Positions 1 through 5,590 of a stretch of 10,850 nucleotides of DNA are shown here, in pieces. Positions within the stretch are counted from its first letter, which is position 1, and every line of letters begins with the position of its first letter. The notes under the pieces were generated by a model, which worked only from the letters and a program-made list of their open reading frames with translations, was not told where the DNA came from and did no database searches. The position numbers and the translations under genes were made by a program. The stretch comes from Spirochaetaceae bacterium. Its GTDB lineage: Bacteria > Spirochaetota > Spirochaetia > JABEVK01. The stretch covers positions 1 to 10,850 of the forward strand of contig JAHFSN010000033.1 of assembly GCA_023265735.1 (NCBI GenBank), in the 5' to 3' direction.

Positions 1-163
1 GGGAATGGGTCAGAAACACGTAGTCGGCGGGCAGCGGATGGGCCGGCAGGCGAAACGGGTCAATGTAGATCCGTTTTCCGGCGGCCGTGGTGATGAGCAG
101 ACCCGACTGCCCGAGCCAGACAACCCGGTCTGCCAAAAATCGACGTACCTCGTGAGCGTCCAT
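1..163 (-). CDS. MBL-fold metal-dependent hydrolase (N-terminal fragment)
   Basis: This is the first 54 residues of a metallo-beta-lactamase-fold hydrolase, cut by the left edge of the window. The fragment begins MDAHEVRRFLADRVVWLGQS and continues with GLLITTAAGKRIYIDPF and ADYVFLTHS. The pattern V-W-L-G-Q-S-G, then a glycine turn before I-Y-I-D-P-F, then D-Y-V-F-L-T-H-S is the N-terminal beta-sandwich of the UlaG-like/YtnP-like beta-lactamase superfamily. The sequence stops one residue before the expected metal-binding HxHxDH motif, so metal binding cannot be checked. The ATG at 161-163 has an AAAGGAG ribosome site 6-7 bases upstream, which fixes the start. It follows the truncated MFS gene by 73 bases in the same direction. 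The substrate is unknown; members act on lactones, phosphodiesters or thioesters. The fold call is fairly secure and any finer name is not. Confidence 0.8.
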   Translation of the reverse strand, partial: MDAHEVRRFLADRVVWLGQSGLLITTAAGKRIYIDPFRLPAHPLPADYVFLTHS

Positions 164-198
164 GAAATTCTCCTTTCTTCGATCTCTCTTGGGGTCTC

Positions 199-217
199 AT
201 CGCCTAGCCGTGGCGAT
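199..217. repeat. Small inverted repeat upstream of the MBL-fold gene
   Basis: ATCGCC (199-204) and GGCGAT (212-217) form a perfect 6-bp stem with a 7-base loop. No U-tract follows on either strand, so it is not a convincing terminator. A TTGACA hexamer lies on the minus strand at 235-240, but the best -10 (TAATCG, 214-219) is poor and only 15 bases away, so a promoter for the MBL gene here is only a possibility. Confidence 0.35.
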
Positions 218-236
218 TACTTTGGGAATGGTTTTG

Positions 237-455
237 TCAAATCAGCAATCCTTCGACCAGCAGGCTCACGGCCAGCATCGAAATGGCCGACCGGTCCGCC
301 TGAACCCGGAACAGCCGCATGGCCGCCGGATACGCCCCGGGGACCAGCGCCGTGGTGAGCATGGTGGAATTGATGGGATAGAGGATGGACCCCAGGGCTA
401 GTGGCGCCCCGAAACGGAATCCAAACGGCGACGGCTGGAGGGATGGTTTTCTCAC
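237..455 (-). pseudogene. Truncated MFS (DHA2-like) transporter remnant
   Basis: This 72-residue reading frame starts at a GTG whose last bases overlap the marR stop (GTGA overlap), the usual arrangement for a MarR-MFS efflux operon. Residues 18-37 (LALGSILYPINSTMLTTALV) look like the first transmembrane helix of a drug:H+ antiporter of the 14-TM type, with the typical N-S-T/S-M stretch. After that the sequence stops resembling an MFS loop. A second hydrophobic stretch (AISMLAVSLLVEGLLI) leads directly to a stop, whereas real family members are about 400-500 residues. I infer an internal deletion or a chimera of N- and C-terminal ends. It cannot be a working transporter. Alternatively it is a small membrane protein that took over the operon position, which I consider less likely. 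Confidence 0.6.
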
Positions 456-877
456 AGCTCGATCAGCCGTTCGAGGATCCTCGTGGCCGCAAAGAGGGTC
501 TTCTGGTCCCGTTCGCCCAGGGTCGCCACGGCCTGGACCAGCCAAGCGAGTTTTTTTCCCTTGGCTTCGGTTCGGAAGGCGACTCCCTGTTCGGTCAGCT
601 CAATGAGAATCTGGCGGCCATCCGTGGGGTGGGGTCTCCGGGCCACGAGCCCCAGTTCGAGGAGCTCGTTCAAGGTTGTCCCCATCGACTGAGGCCTTAC
701 CCCTTCGGCCCGGGCCAGGGCCGCCGAAGTCGCGGGTCCATCCTTGGCCAACCGGCCCAGGACCATGGTGTGACTCCACGACAGGTTGGGGGAAGCGGCC
801 GCCCGTACCCGTCTCATCAAGACACCGACGACCGATGCCAACGCCATCATCTCTTGGTTGAGCACGTCTTCTTTCAT
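452..877 (-). CDS. MarR-family transcriptional regulator
   Basis: This encodes a 141-residue winged-helix regulator, the normal MarR length. From the chosen start it reads MKEDVLNQEMMALASVVGVL, then LSWSHTMVLGRLAKDGPATSAALARAEGVRPQSMGTTLNELLELGLVARRPHPTDGRQ. This is the wHTH with recognition helix (VRPQSMGTTLNELLELGLV) and beta-wing (RRPHPTDGRQILIELTEQG). The C-terminal helices (LAWLVQAVATLGERDQKTLFAATRILERLIEL) would make the dimer. The frame stays open 35 codons upstream, but the promoter and operator sit in that stretch, so ATG 875-877 is preferred. It has no ribosome site and lies about at the predicted transcription start, so the mRNA may be leaderless; ATG at 848-850 is the alternative. 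It probably represses itself and the overlapping MFS remnant, and perhaps the upstream peroxidase genes. The ligand is unknown. Confidence 0.88.
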   Translation of the reverse strand: MKEDVLNQEMMALASVVGVLMRRVRAAASPNLSWSHTMVLGRLAKDGPATSAALARAEGVRPQSMGTTLNELLELGLVARRPHPTDGRQILIELTEQGVAFRTEAKGKKLAWLVQAVATLGERDQKTLFAATRILERLIEL

Positions 878-883
878 TTCGTG

Positions 884-913
884 AAAATACAAAACGATCA
901 GTCTAACTGTCAA
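884..913 (-). promoter_or_regulatory. Candidate sigma-70-like promoter of marR
   Basis: On the minus strand a perfect -35 box TTGACA (908-913) is followed by 18 bases and TATTTT (884-889). The expected transcription start falls at about position 877, the marR ATG, so the transcript would be leaderless or nearly so. The -35 box is exactly the centre of the operator palindrome. Confidence 0.65.
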
Positions 914-924
914 GTTAAACTGAT
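897..924. promoter_or_regulatory. MarR-type palindromic operator
   Basis: ATCAGTCTAAC (897-907), the spacer TGTCAA (908-913) and GTTAAACTGAT (914-924) form an inverted repeat with 10 of 11 arm positions matching. It covers the marR -35 box. A dimeric winged-helix regulator bound here would block RNA polymerase, so autorepression is the natural reading. No second copy is evident upstream of the peroxidase pair. Confidence 0.75.
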
Positions 925-1013
925 ATGTTTGTTGATTCGGCTTTTCGGACCTCCTCCCCCCGTCGAGGTTGCCAGGCGTCATCCCCTTTTTGAGGTGGGA
1001 GGGTCGGTCGAAG

Positions 1014-1592
1014 TCAGCTCGACGGTTCGAGGGGTTCTCCGAGGGAGAGCATGAGGCGGTTGGCCCACTGGAAGAACGCGGTGGAATGGATCAGGTCGGC
1101 GAGGGCCAGGTCGTCCAGGCCGAATTCGCGCAGCCGTTCCAGATGGGAAGCCTCGAGCCGGGGAGGGGTCTGGGTCAGGGCCTCGGCGGCGTCGAGGAGG
1201 GCCCGCCACCGGGGGTCCTGGTCTCCCTTCACTCCCTGGTCCAGGAGCTTTTGAACATCGCCTGAGCGCCCCGAGTGCTGGCTGGCAAACCGGGAATGGA
1301 CCGAGGCGCACAGGACGCAGCCGTTGATCCGTGAGGCCGCGGTGGCGGCCAGCTCCCGTTCGGCCCGGGGAAGTCCTCCGTCGGCATTGTAGAAGATATC
1401 GTTGTCGGTCTTGGTCCGCTCCCGCAGGGTTTCGGGGTCCCGGGCGAGGAGGGCGAAGTAGGGGTTCTTGGCCCGGGCGGGGTCCACCAAGGCCTCCCTG
1501 TGGAGATCGGTGAACTCGGCCTCGGGCAGCGGAGGCAGCCACGGGGACCAGCTGACCTGGGACTGGGTAAACCCCTGGGGCGTCCGGCTCAT
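1014..1592 (-). CDS. AhpD-like alkylhydroperoxidase domain protein (Avi_7169-type)
   Basis: This 192-residue protein belongs to the carboxymuconolactone decarboxylase/AhpD fold. The active-site segment at residues 80-101 reads E-LAATAASRINGCVLCASVHSR: Glu80, the redox pair Cys92-x-x-Cys95 and His99 match the AhpD proton-relay and CxxC arrangement. From the family one expects thiol-dependent peroxide or other redox chemistry in the cytoplasm. The length and the N-terminal extension (FTQSQVSWSPWLPPLPEAEF) resemble the peroxidase-type family TIGR04030 (Avi_7169), which occurs next to TIGR04029 CMD proteins, as here. Its ATG overlaps the stop of the upstream CMD gene by four bases (ATGA), so the two are translationally coupled and probably work together. 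The real substrate is unknown. The family call is strong; the exact subfamily is from memory. Confidence 0.85.
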   Translation of the reverse strand: MSRTPQGFTQSQVSWSPWLPPLPEAEFTDLHREALVDPARAKNPYFALLARDPETLRERTKTDNDIFYNADGGLPRAERELAATAASRINGCVLCASVHSRFASQHSGRSGDVQKLLDQGVKGDQDPRWRALLDAAEALTQTPPRLEASHLERLREFGLDDLALADLIHSTAFFQWANRLMLSLGEPLEPSS

Positions 1593-2179
1593 CGGGCCAC
1601 CTCCCCCAGAACCCTCAGCCCGGCGACGACCCGGAGCTGGAACGTCAAGAATGCCACCAGCTGCGACAGGGTGACCACGTCGGTCACCGACCAGCCGGCG
1701 TCGGTGAGGAGCTTCAGGGCGGCCTGGGAGCTTTCCCGGGGACGGAAGACCAGGAGGTGGGCGTGGTCGAGGGCGGCCGCCAGCTTTTCCCCCAGCTGGG
1801 GACGAAGGGCGTCGGCCACCCGGAACCGCAGGCCCTCCACGCTTTCGTGGGCGAGGTTCCCGTGGGTGTCGTAGCGTCCGTAGGGACCGTGGGTGGTCCC
1901 GGCCTGGACGGCCTGGTCGATGCCGGGGGCCCAGTCGCCGCCGCCTTCCCGCAGCAGTCCCGCCCAGTAGAACCCGGCCACCTCGTCGCCGCTCACTCCC
2001 GTGACAAAGAGGGCCACGGCGTACCGTTCTTTGAGGGGGACCGTCCCCAGCACCTGCGGCTCGAACAGGGCGTTCCAGCTCCCCTGGGCGTGGTCCCGGG
2101 TCACCGGCCGCCTTCGCCGCACCTGGTCCACGGGCGAACCCTGGGTCACCCCCACCAAACGATCGATCACGTCGGACAT
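1589..2179 (-). CDS. CMD-domain protein (Avi_7170-type), partner of the AhpD-like protein
   Basis: This 196-residue protein begins MSDVIDRLVGVTQGSPVDQV and has the family's 'ALFEP....VPLKERYAVALFV' helix pair. It ends with a long hydrophobic helix (VTLSQLVAFLTFQLRVVAGL) typical of CMD-fold oligomer contacts. There is no CxxC, so unlike its neighbour it cannot carry the AhpD redox pair and may be a structural or substrate-binding partner. The order and one-to-one pairing match the TIGR04029/TIGR04030 pairs known to me, often near luciferase-like monooxygenases and peptide-type ABC importers; neither of those is in this window. The frame is open to an ATG at 2210-2212, but GGGAG (2187-2191) points to ATG 2177-2179; the ATG at 2183-2185 would touch the ribosome site. 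It is divergent from the FAD-dependent flavoprotein gene, with 78 bases between starts. Confidence 0.82.
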   Translation of the reverse strand: MSDVIDRLVGVTQGSPVDQVRRRRPVTRDHAQGSWNALFEPQVLGTVPLKERYAVALFVTGVSGDEVAGFYWAGLLREGGGDWAPGIDQAVQAGTTHGPYGRYDTHGNLAHESVEGLRFRVADALRPQLGEKLAAALDHAHLLVFRPRESSQAALKLLTDAGWSVTDVVTLSQLVAFLTFQLRVVAGLRVLGEVAR

Positions 2180-2213
2180 TGACATTCTCCCATACTTGAT
2201 TGAGTAGATCATG

Positions 2214-2220
2214 TATTATA
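2214..2220. promoter_or_regulatory. Symmetrical -10 element shared by divergent promoters
   Basis: The 7-mer TATTATA reads as TATAAT on the minus strand (2215-2220) and TATTAT on the plus strand (2214-2219). It lies 36 bases before the CMD start and 38 before the flavoprotein start. A TTGATT (2196-2201) could serve as -35 for a plus-strand TATAAA (2217-2222) at 15-base spacing. No good minus-strand -35 is visible. Shared control of the two divergent units is an inference. Confidence 0.55.
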
Positions 2221-2228
2221 AAAGGGAT

Positions 2229-2243
2229 GGTGGTCTAGCCACC
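2229..2243. repeat. Short inverted repeat next to the divergent promoter
   Basis: GGTGG (2229-2233) and CCACC (2239-2243) flank TCTAG. The site lies about where a minus-strand -35 would be expected and just before the flavoprotein ribosome site. It could be a small operator or a 5' UTR hairpin, but five-base arms are weak in GC-rich DNA. Confidence 0.3.
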
Positions 2244-2257
2244 GAGGAGAGGAAGGA

Positions 2258-3661
2258 ATGGGGGAACCCCAAGGTTTGGAGGCACTCGAACGCCGTCTCA
2301 ACGAAGACCTGGAACGTCTTTGCCTGCCGGCCGAGGATTGGCTGCGCCGTCCGGCCAACGCGCCCCTCGACGTGGCCGTCGTGGGGGCCGGGATGTCGGG
2401 CCTGGCGGCCGCCGCGGCCCTGCGGTTCGTGGGGGTCCACCGGGTCCGCCTGTTCGAGGCCAGCGTCCCCGGCCAGGAGGGCCCCTGGGTCACCCACGCC
2501 CGGATGGAGACCCTGCGGTCTCCCAAGACCCTGGTGGGCCCTGCGTTGGGCCAGCCGTCGCTGACCTTTAGGGCCTGGTACGAGGCCCAGTACGGGAAGG
2601 CGGGCTGGGTGGCCCTAGACCGGATTCCCCGGGTCCAATGGCAGGAGTACCTCAGTTGGTTCCGGAGGGTCCTCGACCTGCCGGTGACCCACCGGACCCG
2701 GATCGACAGAATCGACGCCGCCCAGGCGCCCGAGGGACCCTGGCTCCTGGAACTGGGGGCCACCACCGAAGGGGAGGTGCCGCAGACCGTCCGGGCCCGG
2801 CACGTGGTCCTGGCCACGGGGATGGACGCCCTGGGCCGCCCCGCCGTCCCGGCCGTGGCCCGCCAGGTTCCCCGGGACCGGTGGCAGCACAGCACCGAGG
2901 CCATCGACTTCGGCGCCCTCCGTGGCCGCCGGCTGGGGGTGGTGGGGGGCGGCGATTCGGCCCTCGACGCGGCGGCCACCGCCCTGGAGGCCGGGGCCGC
3001 CGAGGTGCTGGTGTTCGTCCGGGCCTCGGATTTCTCTAGGGTGAACCACTGGAAGGCCTTCACCCACCCCGGGCATTCCCATGGGTTCCTGACCCTTTCG
3101 CCCCAGGGAAAGGAGAAGCTGCTGAACTTCCTCAAGGCCCAGAAGACTCCCCCGGCCCAGGGAACCATGGCCCGGCTGGTTCGCTTCGACAATATTCGGA
3201 TTCATTTCTACAGCCCGGTCTCGGCCCTGGCCACGTCTGCCGAAGGAACGGTAATCGTGACTCCCCACGACCGCTACGTGGTCGACCACGTGGTGTTTGC
3301 CACGGGCTACGCGGTGGACCTGGCGGCCCGGCCCGAACTGGCGGCCCTGGCCCCCCACGTCCGCTTCTGGGACGACCAGGTCTCCCCCGACCTGGAGCCG
3401 GACTTTTCCTTCCGAGAGAAGCACCCGGGCCGCTGGCCCGCCCTGGGCCAGGTCCACCTGTTCACGGGGGCCGCTCTGATGAGCCTGGGCAAGCTCACCG
3501 GAGACATCCCCGGCATCAGCCTGGGGGCCGAGCGCCTGGCCCGGGGCATCGCCTCCCGGCTCTACGCCGCCGACCTCGACGGCCAGCTTCAGCGGATCCG
3601 GGACTACCAGGAACCGGAGGTGCAGGGCCACGAGTGGCAGAAGATCCGGGTGGACCACTGA
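2258..3661 (+). CDS. FAD/NAD(P)-binding monooxygenase-like flavoprotein
   Basis: This 467-residue flavoprotein is of the class B monooxygenase/TrkA-like kind (COG2072-type). The FAD Rossmann motif VVGAGMSGLAAA is at residues 41-52 (GxGxxG 43-48). A first 'VVLATGMD' closes the FAD domain at 183-190. A segment resembling the FMO fingerprint, with W209-Q-H211-S, follows. The NAD(P) Rossmann motif VVGGGDSALDAA is at 228-239, and the second ATG motif, VVFATGY, at 345-351. The C-terminal LTGDIPGIS (413-421) is typical of the FAD-binding end. The family oxidises N, S or carbonyl groups using NADPH and O2; the substrate cannot be read from sequence. A strong GGAGAGGAAGGA precedes the ATG at 2258-2260. 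It is divergent from the peroxidase pair and followed by a terminator, so it is monocistronic. GC is very high (77% in one counted line). Confidence 0.85.
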   Translation: MGEPQGLEALERRLNEDLERLCLPAEDWLRRPANAPLDVAVVGAGMSGLAAAAALRFVGVHRVRLFEASVPGQEGPWVTHARMETLRSPKTLVGPALGQPSLTFRAWYEAQYGKAGWVALDRIPRVQWQEYLSWFRRVLDLPVTHRTRIDRIDAAQAPEGPWLLELGATTEGEVPQTVRARHVVLATGMDALGRPAVPAVARQVPRDRWQHSTEAIDFGALRGRRLGVVGGGDSALDAAATALEAGAAEVLVFVRASDFSRVNHWKAFTHPGHSHGFLTLSPQGKEKLLNFLKAQKTPPAQGTMARLVRFDNIRIHFYSPVSALATSAEGTVIVTPHDRYVVDHVVFATGYAVDLAARPELAALAPHVRFWDDQVSPDLEPDFSFREKHPGRWPALGQVHLFTGAALMSLGKLTGDIPGISLGAERLARGIASRLYAADLDGQLQRIRDYQEPEVQGHEWQKIRVDH

Positions 3662-3690
3662 GGGGGCGTCTCGCGGAGCCGGTGGTGTAC

Positions 3691-3717
3691 AAAAGGTCAC
3701 GGAAATCGTGACTTTTT
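3691..3717 (+). terminator. Rho-independent terminator after the flavoprotein gene
   Basis: GTCACG (3696-3701), loop GAAAT and CGTGAC (3707-3712) form a perfect 6-bp stem followed by five T (3713-3717). AAAA at 3691-3694 precedes it, so it could also stop transcription coming from the right. It begins 30 bases after the flavoprotein stop codon. Confidence 0.8.
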
Positions 3718-3718
3718 G

Positions 3719-4036
3719 TTGACCGGTAACTGGGGCTGGGGAGGTGGGAGGGAACCACTGGCTGGCTCACCTATTCTGGCCACACAGTGACCAGTTTCTT
3801 CTCGGGGTCGCTTGACTTCGTCCATTCCTCATGGTGCAATGTCCAAAATATCGGTCTTTTCTTAGGTCAATTTGGCCTCAGAATAAGGACAATAGTTGGA
3901 TGAACATGACTGGCCCAACCTCTAGAAGACTCCATTTTTCCACAGGTAGAACCCAGTTCCAGAGCATGGTTGGTCCGAGACATCAATTCTCTTCCCCAGA
4001 AAACATTAGGACGAATCAGCGGAGGGGGAAACATCT
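3719..4036. other. Gene-free, lower-GC stretch before the HNH gene
   Basis: About 318 bases without a credible gene. Composition drops from the very GC-rich flavoprotein gene to an AT-richer style from about 3780 onward, continuing into the HNH gene. A short open frame at 3831-4040 has no ribosome site or recognisable motif. Apart from a weak promoter candidate I see no repeat, RNA gene or second tRNA-Cys 3'-end copy. It is probably the left flank of the imported HNH segment. Confidence 0.5.
3812..3840 (+). promoter_or_regulatory. Weak candidate promoter for the HNH gene
   Basis: TTGACT (3812-3817), 17 bases, then TGCAAT (3835-3840). The -35 is good and the -10 poor (4 of 6). It would give a leader of about 190 bases before the GTG at 4037. 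Confidence 0.3.
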
Positions 4037-5002
4037 GTGAAATTCTGGCTTGGTGTTACTGATTGGGACTGGTATAAGTTTTCGCGAGAGAGAAGACCTG
4101 ACGATGTGAACTTCTGGCAACCCAGCGGAAAACAACAGGAGTTTCGCGCCATCGAAAAGGGCAGTCCGTTCTTGTTTAAGCTCAAGGCCCCGCACAATTC
4201 TATCGGAGGCTTGGGTTTCTATTCTACCCAAGCGTTTCTTCCAATTTCACTGGCGTGGGATGCATTTGGAGAAGGTAATGGATGTTCAAGCCTGAATGAG
4301 CTGAGGCAAAAGATTCAGAAGTACCGAGGACGATGGGGAACGGCGCCCGAGCCAAATCCAGTGATTGGTTGTCTGATTGTCACTAATCCAATCTTCTTCG
4401 CCAATGAGGATTGGATCCCTGTTCCCAGTGACTGGTCTGGACCCATCGTACAAGGAAAACGTTACGACGATGAAAGTCAGATTGGATCAAGGCTTTGGGA
4501 CTTAGTGCAACAGAAACCGGAGAAGTATCGTTTCTTTGAGCAAGGGGTGGGATTGAGTGAGAGCCAGCTCCAAGTAGAGAATTCTGAGGACGCATCACCT
4601 CGTTACCGGGAGCGAGTTCTTTCAAGGGTGCGTCTCGGCCAGGGGGCTTTTCGGGTCATGATCACCGAAGCCTTCCAACGTAAGTGCGCCGTCACGGGTG
4701 AGCGTACCCTTCCTGTGCTTGAGGCTGCCCACATCAAACCTTTTTCGGAATCAGGTCCAAGCACGATTTCGAATGGGCTTCTACTTCGCTCGGATCTCCA
4801 CAAACTGTATGACGCCGGATATCTCACTGTTACCCCGGAATATCGGCTGGAAGTCAGTCCCCGGCTGAGGGAAGATTTTGACAACGGAAAGATTTACTAC
4901 GAAATGCATGGGAGGCCGCTTGTGGTCACGCCCAATTTGGAAAGGGATCGGCCCAACCGAGAACTTCTCCGCTGGCACAATGACAATGTCTACCAAACTT
5001 GA
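4037..5002 (+). CDS. HNH endonuclease with N-terminal EVE/PUA-like domain (candidate type IV restriction enzyme)
   Basis: This 321-residue protein starts at GTG 4037-4039, with GGAGGGGG (4020-4027) as ribosome site. The N-terminal part (about 1-140) has WLGVTDWDWYKF, NFWQPSG, F-x-FKLKAP, GGLGFYSTQ and SLAWDAFG. That resembles the EVE/PUA-like readers of modified bases (W..GVT...W..F; PFLFKLK...N.I.G.G.Y). The C-terminal part is a clear HNH nuclease (HNH_2-like): Cys217-AVTGERTLPVLEAAHIKPF with His232, Asn246 in SNGLLLRSDLHKLYDAGYLTV, and His255. After this comes the conserved tail R-P-N-REL-L-RWHNDNV. EVE-HNH enzymes are known modification-dependent endonucleases that cut foreign DNA carrying modified cytosine; that role is inferred here. 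It stands alone, without a methylase. GC is about 52%, far below its neighbours, which suggests horizontal acquisition beside tRNA-Cys. The N-terminal domain could instead be another PUA-like fold. Confidence 0.85.
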   Translation: MKFWLGVTDWDWYKFSRERRPDDVNFWQPSGKQQEFRAIEKGSPFLFKLKAPHNSIGGLGFYSTQAFLPISLAWDAFGEGNGCSSLNELRQKIQKYRGRWGTAPEPNPVIGCLIVTNPIFFANEDWIPVPSDWSGPIVQGKRYDDESQIGSRLWDLVQQKPEKYRFFEQGVGLSESQLQVENSEDASPRYRERVLSRVRLGQGAFRVMITEAFQRKCAVTGERTLPVLEAAHIKPFSESGPSTISNGLLLRSDLHKLYDAGYLTVTPEYRLEVSPRLREDFDNGKIYYEMHGRPLVVTPNLERDRPNRELLRWHNDNVYQT

Positions 5003-5075
5003 TGGTTGGGTGGTGCGATGTCCCGACTCAGGACCCAATGAGACCGCTTCCGTCGGGATTTCTAGCTGTCTTGTC

Positions 5076-5102
5076 TGGAGTTTCGCCACCGGCGAAACTC
5101 CA
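5076..5102. repeat. Perfect 12-bp hairpin after the HNH gene
   Basis: TGGAGTTTCGCC (5076-5087), loop ACC, GGCGAAACTCCA (5091-5102): perfect 12-base arms. GTC/GAC can extend the stem with a bulge. No T-run follows directly on either strand, so it is not a standard terminator by itself. It abuts the tRNA terminator, forming a tandem pair of long hairpins. Confidence 0.8.
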
Positions 5103-5103
5103 A

Positions 5104-5149
5104 GACCCAAAAGAAAACCCCAGCCGAAGCTGGGGTTTTCTTTTGGGTC
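5104..5149 (-). terminator. Intrinsic terminator of tRNA-Cys, probably bidirectional
   Basis: Two perfect 21-base arms (5104-5124 and 5129-5149) flank a four-base loop. On the minus strand it begins one base after the tRNA discriminator base, and the core reads CCCCAGC-TTCG-GCTGGGG followed by TTTTCTTTT. This is a stable UUCG-capped stem with a U-tract. The T-rich arm is also present on the plus strand (5136-5144), so it can stop HNH transcription as well. Confidence 0.9.
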
Positions 5150-5221
5150 AGGCACCGAGCGGATTCGAACCGCTGAATGAAGCTTTTGCAGAGCTCTCCC
5201 TTACCACTTGGGTACGGCGCC
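5150..5221 (-). tRNA. tRNA-Cys (anticodon GCA)
   Basis: On the minus strand the 72-base cloverleaf folds completely. The acceptor stem GGCGCCG/CGGTGCC has 7 bp with one G-U. The D-arm is CCC-AAGTGGTAA-GGG. The anticodon stem is GAGCT/AGCTT with loop CTGCAAA, so anticodon GCA. The T-arm is AGCGG-TTCGAAT-CCGCT, and the discriminator is U73, the cysteine identity base. The 3' CCA is not encoded. The 3' end faces the lower-GC HNH segment, the usual side for integration, but no duplicated 3' end is present in the window. A promoter is visible well upstream (5418-5446) and a terminator immediately downstream. Confidence 0.97.
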
Positions 5222-5228
5222 GTAATCA

Positions 5229-5373
5229 CGAGTTCGTCCTCGAACCTACTGCGGCGGCCCTGGCCTTCGCTTCGAACTCACTCGAATGCTCACGTACCTA
5301 GGGTACGCTCCGCTTCTCGCTTCGTTCGAATCTCGTCCAGGTCCGTCCTCGCTACGGTTGGAGGACGAACTCG
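5229..5373. repeat. 145-base imperfect palindrome upstream of tRNA-Cys
   Basis: CGAGTTCGTCCTCGAACC (5229-5246) matches the reverse complement of 5356-5373 at 17 of 18 positions. The same centre (about 5300) is shared by CGTACC-TAG-GGTACG (5293-5307). Between them CGG.CCTGG and TTCGAAC also have inverted counterparts. The shared centre means one large folded structure, not chance repeats. It ends seven bases before the tRNA 5' end, inside the predicted tRNA transcript. It could be a structured leader RNA or a decayed miniature inverted-repeat element. Confidence 0.7.
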
Positions 5374-5417
5374 CAAGTGCGGGTTCGGCTCCTCCGTCAG
5401 GTTTGAAGACGAAGGTG

Positions 5418-5446
5418 AATATACAAAATCTTCGGGTTCCTGTCCA
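5418..5446 (-). promoter_or_regulatory. Candidate promoter of the tRNA-Cys transcript
   Basis: On the minus strand TGGACA (5441-5446), exactly 17 bases, then TATATT (5418-5423) is a good sigma-70-like promoter pointing at the tRNA. The start would be near 5411, giving a precursor of about 190 leader bases that includes the palindrome, then tRNA-Cys and the terminator. Confidence 0.6.
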
Positions 5447-5500
5447 GCGCGTTCAGCCATCGACTGCCACTCGCCACCCCGTCGACCTCCCCCCAGCCGG

Positions 5501-5575
5501 CAAGCGAAGCGAAGCCCACGGTGGAATGGTCAACAGAACCCCAAGTCGAGCGAAGCGAAGACACGAGTGGAACGG
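5501..5575. repeat. Imperfect 29-base direct repeat with CGAAGCGAAG core
   Basis: Two copies, 5501-5529 and 5547-5575, share AGCGAAGCGAAG followed by a CAC-G...GTGGAA block. The period is 46 bases. The same core occurs inverted (TTCGCTTCG) in the palindrome at about 5266-5274. The stretch 5374-5696 holds no credible gene: reading frames across it are rich in Arg, Ser and Pro and lack motifs. Confidence 0.6.
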
Positions 5576-5590
5576 GCGACGGAGATCGGT

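Noticed and set aside
2209..3192. 327-codon minus-strand open frame opposite the flavoprotein
   Set aside because: Arg/Ser/Thr-rich shadow with no motifs, while the plus strand has two Rossmann motifs and a good ribosome site.
3831..4040. 69-codon frame before the HNH gene
   Set aside because: No ribosome site, no motif, and it runs into the HNH start region. It is likely untranslated spacer.
3662..5221. Duplicated tRNA-Cys 3' end as attL/attR of an integrated island
   Set aside because: I looked for a second copy of the T-arm and acceptor sequence around 3660-4040 and elsewhere in the window and found none. No integrase gene is present either.
5229..5575. Possible CRISPR array in the repeat-rich stretch
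   Set aside because: The repeats are few, unequal and partly inverted, with no regular repeat-spacer period and no cas gene nearby.
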